64,000 nucleotides of DNA, from assembly GCA_021769555.1 (NCBI GenBank), contig JAETSR010000001.1:434001-498000 (forward strand), read 5' to 3'. The DNA is from Clostridiaceae bacterium. GTDB lineage: Bacteria; Bacillota; Clostridia; Oscillospirales; Acutalibacteraceae. Each line of letters begins with the position of its first letter. Within the stretch, counting starts at the first letter, position 1. A program made the translations under genes and the position numbers. The notes under the pieces were generated by a model that was not told the origin of the DNA, searched no databases, and worked only from the letters and a program-made list of their open reading frames with translations. Of this stretch, positions 25,921-33,738 are shown in pieces.

Positions 25921-27144
25921 TCAGTCGCTCTTCGTCAGCAGCGCCAGGGTGTCGAACCTCAGCAGCTGCACAAGGGCCAGCACAGTGCCGGCGCCGGCGC
26001 AAAGCAGGTAGACAAGCAGTATCCACAGGGAGTCCCCCGGGGCTATGCCCATTTTGAACACCAGCGGGAGCACGGCCAGGCACCCGCCAACTGTCTGGGT
26101 GAGCAGCGCCGCCGAAAAGTGCACGAAGCTTATGCGGAGCCTGGGCTCGCCCAGGGAGCTTGCAACAGCCATGTCCCTCCTGCTGCCCCGGAGCACGAGG
26201 AAGACCGCCAGCATTACCATCACGGTTACAAGGCCGAAGAATGGAATCTGAAAGGCCCTGTAGGTCTGCAGGCTCTCCCGCAGCTCCTCGGCGGTCTTGA
26301 TGAAGAGCTCGTCCTCCATGGAGACGGCGTCGCTGCCTTCGGTCATTTCGCTCTTGTCAATCCGCTTGAAGCCCAGCTCTGAGAGCTTCTCCTTGAACTC
26401 TGTAAGCCGCAGGGGGTCGTCCGGTACTACCGACAGGGAGGAGTAGTAAAAGTCCTCCCCGGAGCTCTCCGCCGCGCCCCTAAGCCACGCCGCGGGCACT
26501 GCCACATCCGGCGAGCGCTGGCCGTTGTCCTCTCTGTAGGGGTAGCTGGCGGCGATAGTTAGGCGCTGCTCACCGATGGGCGCATAACGCACCCCCATGC
26601 TGGAGTAAGAGGCAGTGTACATTATTATCGTCAGCTCATCCCCCAGGGCCAGGCCGGTCTGCTCCATATATGCCTCAGAGACGCCGCATACCGGGTCCTC
26701 CCCTGCCAGGAACCCGGCAAACCCGGAAGCGCCGCCCTCAAGCAGGGTCAGGCTCTCCGGGCTCACCGCCGGCAGGGCCTCAAAACAGCTTGCCCCCACA
26801 ATAGAGGTGTCGCCCCCGGCGAAGGGCTCCTGGCTCCTGGCGGCGTCGGAAAAGGCCCCGGCAGCGTCAGCGGTGCAGAGCACATCATGCACGCCCAGGG
26901 AGGTCAGGGAATCGTAGTGCGCGCTCTCAACAGCGAGCCGCGAGGTCTTAGAGCCGCTGCGGTTGACCACCCGGGCAGTTACCGGTATTTTCTCCGCCAG
27001 GTTGTCCAGCGCCGCCCGGCTTGCCTGAAGGCTGCCAAGGTACGCGCCCATGCTGGACACCAGCATGACTGCCGTAAGCACCAATATGACCGACCTGCCG
27101 ATTGAGCGGGTCAGCCGGTACTTGATTTCGGTGAGAATGAACAT
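25921..27144 (-). CDS. FtsX-type ABC transporter permease (first of pair)
   Basis: A 407-residue protein with an N-terminal helix (about 14-36), a large extracytoplasmic region, and three C-terminal helices with a typical FtsX-like turn (LRGSRRDMAVASSLGEPRLR) near residue 325. Its stop is 11 bases before the start of the second permease, so the two probably form one membrane complex. The promoter at 27183-27211 drives both. MacB-like tripartite export or lipoprotein extraction are possibilities from the fold only. Confidence 0.75.
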   Translation of the reverse strand: MFILTEIKYRLTRSIGRSVILVLTAVMLVSSMGAYLGSLQASRAALDNLAEKIPVTARVVNRSGSKTSRLAVESAHYDSLTSLGVHDVLCTADAAGAFSDAARSQEPFAGGDTSIVGASCFEALPAVSPESLTLLEGGASGFAGFLAGEDPVCGVSEAYMEQTGLALGDELTIIMYTASYSSMGVRYAPIGEQRLTIAASYPYREDNGQRSPDVAVPAAWLRGAAESSGEDFYYSSLSVVPDDPLRLTEFKEKLSELGFKRIDKSEMTEGSDAVSMEDELFIKTAEELRESLQTYRAFQIPFFGLVTVMVMLAVFLVLRGSRRDMAVASSLGEPRLRISFVHFSAALLTQTVGGCLAVLPLVFKMGIAPGDSLWILLVYLLCAGAGTVLALVQLLRFDTLALLTKSD

Positions 27145-27170
27145 GGCGACGCCTCCATTGCCTGATTTTA

Positions 27171-27211
27171 AGATATAGTAATATTGTATTCTATATCTTT
27201 AAGAAAGTCAA
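27171..27211 (-). promoter_or_regulatory. Promoter and palindrome of the ABC permease operon
   Basis: On the minus strand TTGACT (27206-27211), a 17-base spacer and TACAAT (27183-27188). An 8-bp inverted repeat, AGATATAG (27171-27178) and CTATATCT (27191-27198), brackets the -10, consistent with an operator. The rest of the gap from 27212 to 27382 shows nothing I can name. Confidence 0.7.
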
Positions 27212-27382
27212 TGGAAAACAGTATAAAAAATTTATTTTATTTACCGCAGAGCTCCTGAGGAAAACATGCCAAAGCCCTGCCAATATGCTGAATACCGGGC
27301 CTGAAAGATTTGCGTAAACAGTATAGATAAAAAGCACTAATTACTTAAAACAGGAGCGCAGTGAAGCCTTGGCCGCCTTCAT

Positions 27383-28585
27383 CTACTGCCGCCACAGCTG
27401 CCTGTTCCACGGCCTTATGCAGCAGAAGCATACCGCCCCGCCCAGCCCGGCTGTCAGCAGCCATATCAGCAGGGTGGGCTGCCAGCCAAGGCTCTGGGAG
27501 AGCCCGGCTATGCCGTATGCGGATATGGCCGAGCCAATATACGTGCAGGCGTTCAGCACCCCGGAGGCCGTGGACACATTGCCCGCCCGCTTAAAGAACG
27601 GGGGCACCATACATACGAGTATCAGGTTCACTCCGTGCATGGCCCCGGTGAGCAGGGCCGAGAACACCACTGAAAGTACGGCGCTGTGCCCCGAAAGGAA
27701 GTACAGCGCCCCGGCTGAGAGCGCCCCGGCCATGAACAGCACTCCCGCTCCCCGGACAGGATGGCAGCCCAGCTTCCTATATATAATGGAGGCCAGCTGC
27801 AGACAGGCTATGCCGAAAAGGGGCATGGCAACGCCGGCGAGGATGGCCGTAAGGCTGGAAAGGCTGTAGGTGTCGGCGATATAGGAGGGCGTCCAGGTCG
27901 TCACACCGTCCCGCAGGGAGCCCTGAAGGATTATGCAGAGCATGACTGCCAGCATTAAAGGGGTAAAGAGGCCCCCTGCCCCGGCGCGGGGAGCCCCGGG
28001 CTTTTCAGGGCCCTTTGCCGGGGGCACGTCCGGGGCTGTCTTAAACCATACGGCGGCCATAGCCAGCGCCGCCCCGGAGGAGCACCAGAACACCGCCCGC
28101 CAGCCGAGGAGGGATATGATGGGCGGGGATAAAAGGTACACCGCTATTGTGCCCATGGAGCTGCCCCAGGAGACCTTCACCGCCGCCATGGAATATTCCT
28201 CTTCGCTGAGCAGGGCCGTCATCAGGCGGACCATCGGCGGCCACATGAAGGCCTGGGCGAAGCCGTTGACGCACCAGACCGCCAGCATTTGCGGGGCAGA
28301 GCCGCAGAAGGGCAGCAGCAGATTCATGGCCGAGGTGGCCAGAAGCCCGGTGAGGACCAGCCCCTTCGGGGAGGCGCGGTCCCCCCAAATCCCGCTGATG
28401 ACCTGTCCGGCCCCATAGGTGATGAAGCTCCCCGTAAGGGCCAGGGAGAGCTGGCTCTTGGGCATGCCCAGCGAGTTTTCCAGCTCGGCCACTATGGCCC
28501 CATAGTTCACCCGGCTGATATAGCTCACCATGTATGTAACGCTGAAAAGCAGCACAATCCCGCGCTTTCCGATTGAAGGGCTCAT
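27383..28585 (-). CDS. MFS transporter, organophosphate-antiporter-like
   Basis: A 400-residue permease with twelve predicted helices. The N-terminal SYISRVNYGAIVAELE and the loop GIWGDRASPKGLVLTGLL resemble organophosphate:phosphate antiporter (GlpT/UhpT) relatives. It overlaps the preceding phosphodiesterase gene by four bases (ATGA at 28582-28585), so the two are co-translated. This suggests import of a phosphorylated compound or of a product of that hydrolase. The substrate is unproven. Confidence 0.8.
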   Translation of the reverse strand: MSPSIGKRGIVLLFSVTYMVSYISRVNYGAIVAELENSLGMPKSQLSLALTGSFITYGAGQVISGIWGDRASPKGLVLTGLLATSAMNLLLPFCGSAPQMLAVWCVNGFAQAFMWPPMVRLMTALLSEEEYSMAAVKVSWGSSMGTIAVYLLSPPIISLLGWRAVFWCSSGAALAMAAVWFKTAPDVPPAKGPEKPGAPRAGAGGLFTPLMLAVMLCIILQGSLRDGVTTWTPSYIADTYSLSSLTAILAGVAMPLFGIACLQLASIIYRKLGCHPVRGAGVLFMAGALSAGALYFLSGHSAVLSVVFSALLTGAMHGVNLILVCMVPPFFKRAGNVSTASGVLNACTYIGSAISAYGIAGLSQSLGWQPTLLIWLLTAGLGGAVCFCCIRPWNRQLWRQ

Positions 28586-29343
28586 ATCAGGCTTTTGCCC
28601 TCCCAGTCCCTGTCCGGAGCGGCTCCCAGGAGCTTTGCTATTGTGGGGGCAATGTCCAGTATGCCTGCGTTCTCAACAACGGAGCCGGGGGCGAAGCCAT
28701 CCCCGTGGAGGATGATTGGGATGGTCATGTCCTGAGGGCCGTCTGTGCCGTGGGAGCGTTCATGCCCGCCGTGGTCAGCGGTGACAATGGCGGCATATTC
28801 CGGCAGGGCTGAGAGTATCTCCGCAATATTCTTCCAGCTTTTTACCACTGCGTCCATATACTCCGGGCCCATCCAGCCATACCTGTGGCCCACCTCGTCC
28901 ACATTTCCCAAATAGATGAACGCAAAGTCCACATCGCCCTGCTTCAGCCGCTCTATGGCAGCTGCTGCAACGCTGTCGTTGGCGGCCTCATAGCCCATCC
29001 TGCCGCCGCAGGCAAAGTAGGAGTGGACAAGGGAGCCCGGGCGGGACAGGTCCCTCAGCTGCTCCCAGTTATAGAAGAAAGCGCAGCTTTTGCCCGCCGC
29101 GGCCAGGACCTCGCAGAGCCCGTTTATAGGCCGTACCTGGGGCGCGTAGGTGTTGGTAGTCGTGCCGTGGCGCTCGGGCCCCACGCTGTGGAACAGGGAC
29201 ATATGGCAGGGCAGGGTCACTGATGGCATAACGGTAGCGGCGTCCAGGGCGCTGGCGGAGCTCTTTATAAGCTCCTGGGCCTCCGGCACGCCTGTGATGG
29301 AGTCTGGGCGCATGCCGTCAACCAGGATGAGAATGGTCTTCAT
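28582..29343 (-). CDS. Alkaline phosphatase-superfamily phosphodiesterase
   Basis: A 253-residue enzyme of the alkaline phosphatase / type I phosphodiesterase-nucleotide pyrophosphatase superfamily. Metal and nucleophile residues are visible: VDGMRPD at the N-terminus, the nucleophile Thr in PSVTLPCHMSLF, the GNVDEVGHRYG metal site near residue 148, and TADHGGHERSHG. No signal peptide is seen, so it is probably cytosolic. It is shorter than many family members and works in an operon with the MFS transporter. The exact ester hydrolysed is unknown. Confidence 0.85.
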   Translation of the reverse strand: MKTILILVDGMRPDSITGVPEAQELIKSSASALDAATVMPSVTLPCHMSLFHSVGPERHGTTTNTYAPQVRPINGLCEVLAAAGKSCAFFYNWEQLRDLSRPGSLVHSYFACGGRMGYEAANDSVAAAAIERLKQGDVDFAFIYLGNVDEVGHRYGWMGPEYMDAVVKSWKNIAEILSALPEYAAIVTADHGGHERSHGTDGPQDMTIPIILHGDGFAPGSVVENAGILDIAPTIAKLLGAAPDRDWEGKSLI

Positions 29344-29400
29344 ATCAGGTCCTCCTTAGTTTTTATTCACTGCGCAGGCTCCCGCCTGCGGAAAAAGTCT

Positions 29401-29427
29401 CGCTCCTGCATTTTTGGTGCAGGAGCG
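29401..29427. terminator. Bidirectional-looking terminator downstream of the GH2 gene
   Basis: Ten-base arms CGCTCCTGCA/TGCAGGAGCG with a T-rich loop. TTTTA follows on the plus strand; on the minus strand GAGACTTTTT follows. It closes the GH2 gene at 29486. A second small hairpin (GCAGGC/GCCTGC, about 29372-29388) lies beside it. Confidence 0.75.
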
Positions 29428-29485
29428 TTTTATCTTATCAAATAGTTACAGTGGGTCAGATGTGTACAAAAAATGTGCTTCGGCC

Positions 29486-31222
29486 TTAATCCTCAATAGC
29501 CGCCTTCCTGGACAGAATCTCATGGAAGGTCTCCACAGGGAACTTAGGCTCGCGCTCATAGGTGAACAGGCCGTTCTGCTCCTGCTCCACGTTGGTGAGC
29601 TGGGTGTAGCAGAGCCCCATTATCTCCGGGTTGTCCAGCAGCGCGTCCGCAAGGCCGCGGAAACGCTCGATGAACTCCTCGCCGGTCTTGGGACTGTTGC
29701 CGTAGCCCCAGGCGCTCTCCGAAAGGCCCCAGCCAATGCCGCCGTACTCGCTGATGAACACAGGCTTTTTGCCGTCGTACTCCTGGCGCTTGGGCAGCAT
29801 GGAGTTCATCATGTGCAGGCGGTTCACCTGGTCCCAGAGCTCGCCGCCCTTTATGAGCTCGTCGTAATGGGCCTTGAAGCTGGCGGGGTCCTGGTCGTAG
29901 TCGTGGACGTCGTATATGTCGGTCTCAACATGGTAGTTGCCGCTGGTGTCAATGCAGGGGCGGGTATTGTCCGCGGCCTTCGTGGCCAGATAGACCGCCC
30001 TGAGCACCCGGTCGTCCTGCTTGCGGCCGTTCCGGTCCCAGGTCTCGTTGAAGGGGCACCAGCCGATGATGGAGGGGTGGTTAAAGTCCCTGTCAACCTC
30101 GTCCAGCCAGTCCGGGAGCACGGAGTACACCGCCTCGGGCAGGGTGTGGTCCAGGCCCCAGTTGGGGAACTCGCCCCAGACCATATAGCCCAGCCTGTCC
30201 GCGTGGTACAAAAAGCGCTCCTCGAAAATCTTCTCATGCAGGCGCGCCCCGTTGAACCCGCAGGACATAGAGAGCTCTATATCCCTCACAAGGGCCTCGT
30301 CGGTGGGGGCGGTGTATATGCCGTCGGGATAGAAGCCCTGGTCCAGCACCGTGCGCTGGAAGACGGACTTGCCGTTGAGAAGGAACTTCCTTCCGCAGAG
30401 CCCCACGCTCCGAAGGCCCGCGTAGCTGTGCACAGCGTCCTCACCGAAGGTGAAGTCGATATCATAGAGCCGCCCGGCGCCCAGCTCCCAGAGGTGCACC
30501 TCGCTCAGGGGCAGGGTCATGCGCACCTGGCTGCCGTTAGCCTCAAGGGATACCTCCCCCACAGGCCTGCCCTCAAAGCTGGCCTCGGCTTTAAGCGTGC
30601 CCGAGCCGGTAACGTCGGCTGTGATGAAGAAGGAGCCCTGGTCGATGTTGGGGATTATCCTGACCTTCTCGATATATGCCTTGGGGGTGAACTCCAGCCA
30701 GACGGTCTGCCAAATGCCGGTGGTGCGGGTATAGTCGCAGCCGTGGGAGTAGAACATTTCGCTCTGCTTGCCCCGGGGTATCATGGGGTCCCGCTCGTCG
30801 TCCTCGGCGAAAACGGTGATAACGTTCTCCCCGGGCTTCACAAGGCCGGTGACCTCCAGCTTGAAGGATATGTAGCCCCCGGTATGGCTCCCGGCCTTCT
30901 CGCCGTTTACATATACCTCTGCCCGGTAGTCCACCGCGCCGAAGTGCAGGAAGGTCCTGCCGCAGAGCTGCCCGGCGTCCAGCTCAACCTTGCGCTGATA
31001 CCACGCGCCGTAGATAAAATCCTTGTGTCCAACGCCTGAGAGCTCGCTCTGGGGGCAGAAGGGCACGGTTATGGAGCCGCCGAGGGAGGCGTTGGCCTTA
31101 AAGAGGCCGCGCTCCCTGCCGCTTTTTCCGTTGTCAATCTCAAAGGCCCAGGGGCCGTTGAGGTTCATCCAGCTGTCCCGGCGGAATTGGGGCTTCGGGT
31201 GTTCTTTGCGGGGAATATCCAT
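29486..31222 (-). CDS. Glycoside hydrolase family 2 (beta-galactosidase/glucuronidase-like)
   Basis: A 578-residue GH2 enzyme: a jelly-roll sugar-binding domain (residues 1-165, with GAWYQRKVEL and AVDYRAEVYVNGEKAG), an Ig-like domain (about 170-265) and a TIM barrel (about 270-578). The acid/base Glu is in GWCPFNETWD and the nucleophile Glu in VFISEYGGIG. There is no signal peptide, so it acts in the cytosol on imported oligosaccharides. The shorter length fits the compact GH2 group rather than LacZ. It is divergent from an LplB/YtcP importer. Sugar specificity cannot be read from the sequence. Confidence 0.88.
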   Translation of the reverse strand: MDIPRKEHPKPQFRRDSWMNLNGPWAFEIDNGKSGRERGLFKANASLGGSITVPFCPQSELSGVGHKDFIYGAWYQRKVELDAGQLCGRTFLHFGAVDYRAEVYVNGEKAGSHTGGYISFKLEVTGLVKPGENVITVFAEDDERDPMIPRGKQSEMFYSHGCDYTRTTGIWQTVWLEFTPKAYIEKVRIIPNIDQGSFFITADVTGSGTLKAEASFEGRPVGEVSLEANGSQVRMTLPLSEVHLWELGAGRLYDIDFTFGEDAVHSYAGLRSVGLCGRKFLLNGKSVFQRTVLDQGFYPDGIYTAPTDEALVRDIELSMSCGFNGARLHEKIFEERFLYHADRLGYMVWGEFPNWGLDHTLPEAVYSVLPDWLDEVDRDFNHPSIIGWCPFNETWDRNGRKQDDRVLRAVYLATKAADNTRPCIDTSGNYHVETDIYDVHDYDQDPASFKAHYDELIKGGELWDQVNRLHMMNSMLPKRQEYDGKKPVFISEYGGIGWGLSESAWGYGNSPKTGEEFIERFRGLADALLDNPEIMGLCYTQLTNVEQEQNGLFTYEREPKFPVETFHEILSRKAAIED

Positions 31223-31288
31223 TTTTTATCGCTCCTTGCGCTGATTTATTGGGACGCGCTTTAGTTTCCGTCCCATATTCTACCTCAA

Positions 31289-31316
31289 ATTCTAACAGAA
31301 ACTTTTAAAAAGTCAA
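31289..31316 (-). promoter_or_regulatory. Promoter of the GH2 gene
   Basis: On the minus strand TTGACT (31311-31316) and TAGAAT (31289-31294) with a 16-base spacer. A second possible -10 lies a little downstream (about 31277-31282). GGAGCGATAAAAA gives the ribosome site. Confidence 0.6.
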
Positions 31317-31376
31317 TCAGTTTTTTTGAACGGAAATTTTAATGCCTGCCCCCGGAGCCGAAGGAGGAAATCCCCG

Positions 31377-31411
31377 AAAAACCTCGAAAAACCCCGGAAA
31401 ACCGAGGAAAA
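31377..31411. other. Phased A-tracts (likely curved DNA)
   Basis: A-tracts at 31377-31381, 31387-31391, 31398-31401 and 31408-31411 repeat every 10-11 bases, separated by C/G-rich blocks. Such phasing is known to bend DNA. They lie between the two divergent sugar promoters, about 115 bases upstream of the importer promoter. A run of 12 T follows at 31484-31495. Confidence 0.6.
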
Positions 31412-31523
31412 CGGCGCTTTCTGTCCTGGCATGGGGAGGGGGCGTACCATTCGTTTGTGCAAATTATTGTAAAAAGTGCACCGTTTTTTTTTTTTGTTGG
31501 CTATTTTTCTCGCATTCTGCCAA

Positions 31524-31561
31524 TTGACGATTTTGCAATTTGAGTGCTATGATTTTAGCAC
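31524..31561 (+). promoter_or_regulatory. Promoter of the sugar ABC importer operon
   Basis: TTGACG (31524-31529), an 18-base spacer and TATGAT (31548-31553). A small inverted repeat, GTGCT (31544-31548) and AGCAC (31557-31561), brackets the -10 and may be an operator. About 110 bases of leader follow before the first gene. Confidence 0.65.
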
Positions 31562-31674
31562 AATATGCGAGGCGGCAGTTATTGCGTTTTTGGAAATTAT
31601 GCCGATGGCTGCTCATGCGTGTAGTTTGTGGTTATGGGTTAATATATTTACAAAGCGCGAGAGGAGAAGCATTT

Positions 31675-32640
31675 ATGACAAAAACCGTGGCAAAAAAGGT
31701 CCCGAAGCCTCCGAAAAACTCCCTGGCCGGGAAGAGGGGGGGATGGGCCGCCGACTTCCGTAAGCACAAAATGCTCTACGCCATGTTCGCCGTCGTGATG
31801 ATTTACTACATAGTCTTCCACTACCTGCCCATGGCCGGCATTGTGATGGCCTTCCAGAACTTCCGGCCCGCCAAGGGCTTTTTGGAATCGGACTGGGTTG
31901 GGATGAAGAACTTCATCGACTTCTTCTCAGGCCCCTACGCCGGGCGGCTGATACGCAACACCATAGTCCTGAACCTGTATCTGCTGATTTTCGGTTTCCC
32001 CGCCCCGATTATTTTCGCGCTCATGCTCAATGAAATGCGGGCCAAGCGCTATAAGTCCGTTATGCAGACCGTGAGCTATATGCCCCACTTTGTTTCCGCT
32101 GTTGTCGCCTGCGGCATTGTCTCCCTGTTCTGCCAGTCCTCAGGGCTTCTGACCTCCCTGTTCCACCTTCTGGGCCTTTCGGACCAGGTGGATATGCTGG
32201 CGTACCCCCAGTACTTCCGCTCAATTTACGTAATCATGGACATCTGGCAGTCCCTGGGCTGGGGCAGCATTATCTATCTCGCGACCCTCTCCAATGTGGA
32301 TTTGAACCTGTACGAGGCAGCCGATATCGACGGCGCGGGGCGCTTTCGGAAGATATGGAATATCACCCTACCGGCGCTGCTGCCGGTCATCGTGGTGCAG
32401 CTCATCATGCGCATAGGCTCGATGATGAGCCTTGGGGCCGGCAACGTCATCCTGCTCTACAGGGCCTCCACCTATGAGACCTCGGATATAATCTCGTCCT
32501 ACGTGTACCGCGCCGGGCTTCAGAACCAGAAGTATTCCCTGGGCACGGCGGTGGATTTGTTCAACTCAATCATCAACATCGGCCTCCTGACCGGCGCGAA
32601 CTACGTCAGCCGCAAGGTGACCGAGGAAAGCCTTTGGTAA
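31675..32640 (+). CDS. Sugar ABC transporter permease, LplB-type
   Basis: A 321-residue inner-membrane permease with about six helices, of the LplB/YteP group used for oligosaccharide uptake. The EAA loop that contacts the ATPase is seen as YEAADIDGAGRFRKIW near residue 225. I chose ATG at 31675 because GAGGAGA lies seven bases upstream; a longer in-frame reading back to 31540 has no ribosome site. It pairs with the permease at 32656 and the lipoprotein at 33739. As usual for this group no ATPase gene is present; a shared MsmX-type ATPase elsewhere is likely. Confidence 0.88.
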   Translation: MTKTVAKKVPKPPKNSLAGKRGGWAADFRKHKMLYAMFAVVMIYYIVFHYLPMAGIVMAFQNFRPAKGFLESDWVGMKNFIDFFSGPYAGRLIRNTIVLNLYLLIFGFPAPIIFALMLNEMRAKRYKSVMQTVSYMPHFVSAVVACGIVSLFCQSSGLLTSLFHLLGLSDQVDMLAYPQYFRSIYVIMDIWQSLGWGSIIYLATLSNVDLNLYEAADIDGAGRFRKIWNITLPALLPVIVVQLIMRIGSMMSLGAGNVILLYRASTYETSDIISSYVYRAGLQNQKYSLGTAVDLFNSIINIGLLTGANYVSRKVTEESLW

Positions 32641-32655
32641 GGAGGGGCAAAGCAT

Positions 32656-33606
32656 ATGGCAAAAAAGGAAATGCAGCTGGAACGGGATGTTGAGGTGGAT
32701 ATCGACATAACCCAGCGCAAGCGTATCGGGCGCAGCCTTGGTGAAAAGATTTTCGACGGGGCGAACTACATAGTGGTCACGCTGATATGCCTTATCTGTC
32801 TCTACCCAATGCTCTATGTACTGTTCGCGTCCATCTCCAACGGAAACGCCCTCTACACCCATGTGGGACCCATATGGGCCCCCCTGCAGCCCATGACCCT
32901 GGACGGCTACGTGAAGGTGCTGGCGAACCCGGATATTGTGAGCGGATATATAAACACGATAATATATGTGGTCTTCGGCACGCTGTTCGCCATGGCCCTA
33001 ACCATACTCGGGGCCTATGTGCTCTCCCGGAAGGGGTATAAGCTCAAGAAATTCTTTACAATGTTCGTGGTCCTCACCATGTATCTCTCCGGCGGCATGA
33101 TACCCACCTTCATCGTGGTGCGCAACCTGGGAATGCTGGACACAAGGCTTGCCATCATCATCGTGGGCAGCGTGTCCACCTGGAACATGATTGTTATGAA
33201 AACGGCATTCAGCGCTGTGCCCCAGGGCCTTGAGGAGGCGGCAATAATCGACGGCGCCAACGAGCTGCAGGTGCTCACCCGGGTCATCCTGCCCACAACC
33301 AAGGCGACCCTTGCAGTTATCGTTCTCTTCTACTCCGTGGGCATTTGGAACAGCTGGTTCAACTCCATGATTTATCTTCAGCACAGGGAGCTCTATCCCC
33401 TGCAGCTTTTCCTCAGGGAAATCCTTGTGGAGGACAGCGCCCTGGAGGGCTCGATGGATATCCAGTCCGGAGTGGGGGTCAACTATATCAAGCCCCTGCT
33501 GAAATACTGCACCATTATCGTCTCCACAGTCCCCATACTCTGCGTGTACCCCTTTGTGCAGAAGTACTTTGTCAAGGGCGTGATGATGGGCTCCCTTAAG
33601 GAGTGA
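32656..33606 (+). CDS. Carbohydrate ABC transporter permease, LplC/YtcP-type
   Basis: A 316-residue second permease. It has six helices, an N-terminal charged stretch of about 25 residues, and the EAA loop EEAAIIDGANELQVLTRV near residue 195. GGAGGGGCAAAGCAT gives its ribosome site 15 bases after the first permease. The gap to the binding-protein gene contains an imperfect hairpin (33637-33681). Confidence 0.88.
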   Translation: MAKKEMQLERDVEVDIDITQRKRIGRSLGEKIFDGANYIVVTLICLICLYPMLYVLFASISNGNALYTHVGPIWAPLQPMTLDGYVKVLANPDIVSGYINTIIYVVFGTLFAMALTILGAYVLSRKGYKLKKFFTMFVVLTMYLSGGMIPTFIVVRNLGMLDTRLAIIIVGSVSTWNMIVMKTAFSAVPQGLEEAAIIDGANELQVLTRVILPTTKATLAVIVLFYSVGIWNSWFNSMIYLQHRELYPLQLFLREILVEDSALEGSMDIQSGVGVNYIKPLLKYCTIIVSTVPILCVYPFVQKYFVKGVMMGSLKE

Positions 33607-33636
33607 TTTTGGGGCAGCTCCCGGTCCGGCTTATAT

Positions 33637-33681
33637 AAGGCGCTGTCTGAGGCATTCGGCTCTGATAGGGAACAGCGCTTT
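33637..33681 (+). other. Intergenic stem-loop between permease and binding protein
   Basis: AAGGCGCTGT (33637-33646) pairs with ACAGCGCTTT (33672-33681) at nine of ten positions. There is no clean U-run, so it looks more like an mRNA-processing or stabilising hairpin than a full terminator. It could let the binding protein be made in excess over the permeases. Confidence 0.4.
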
Positions 33682-33738
33682 ATGAAGCGTATATAAAATT
33701 TATGGCCAAAACCGAAAATATGAAAGGAGCCATATAAC

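Noticed and set aside
25703..26057. Small plus-strand frames over the ABC permease junction
   Set aside because: They lack ribosome sites and overlap two well-supported permease genes on the other strand.
29414..31039. 541-codon open frame antisense to the GH2 gene
   Set aside because: It mirrors the GH2 gene in a high-GC region, with low-complexity Val/Gly/Ala-rich sequence and no family marks. The GH2 reading has catalytic motifs, a promoter and a ribosome site.
31371..31413. Short tandem or CRISPR-like repeat
   Set aside because: The 10-base units are degenerate and no spacers exist; phased A-tracts explain the pattern better.
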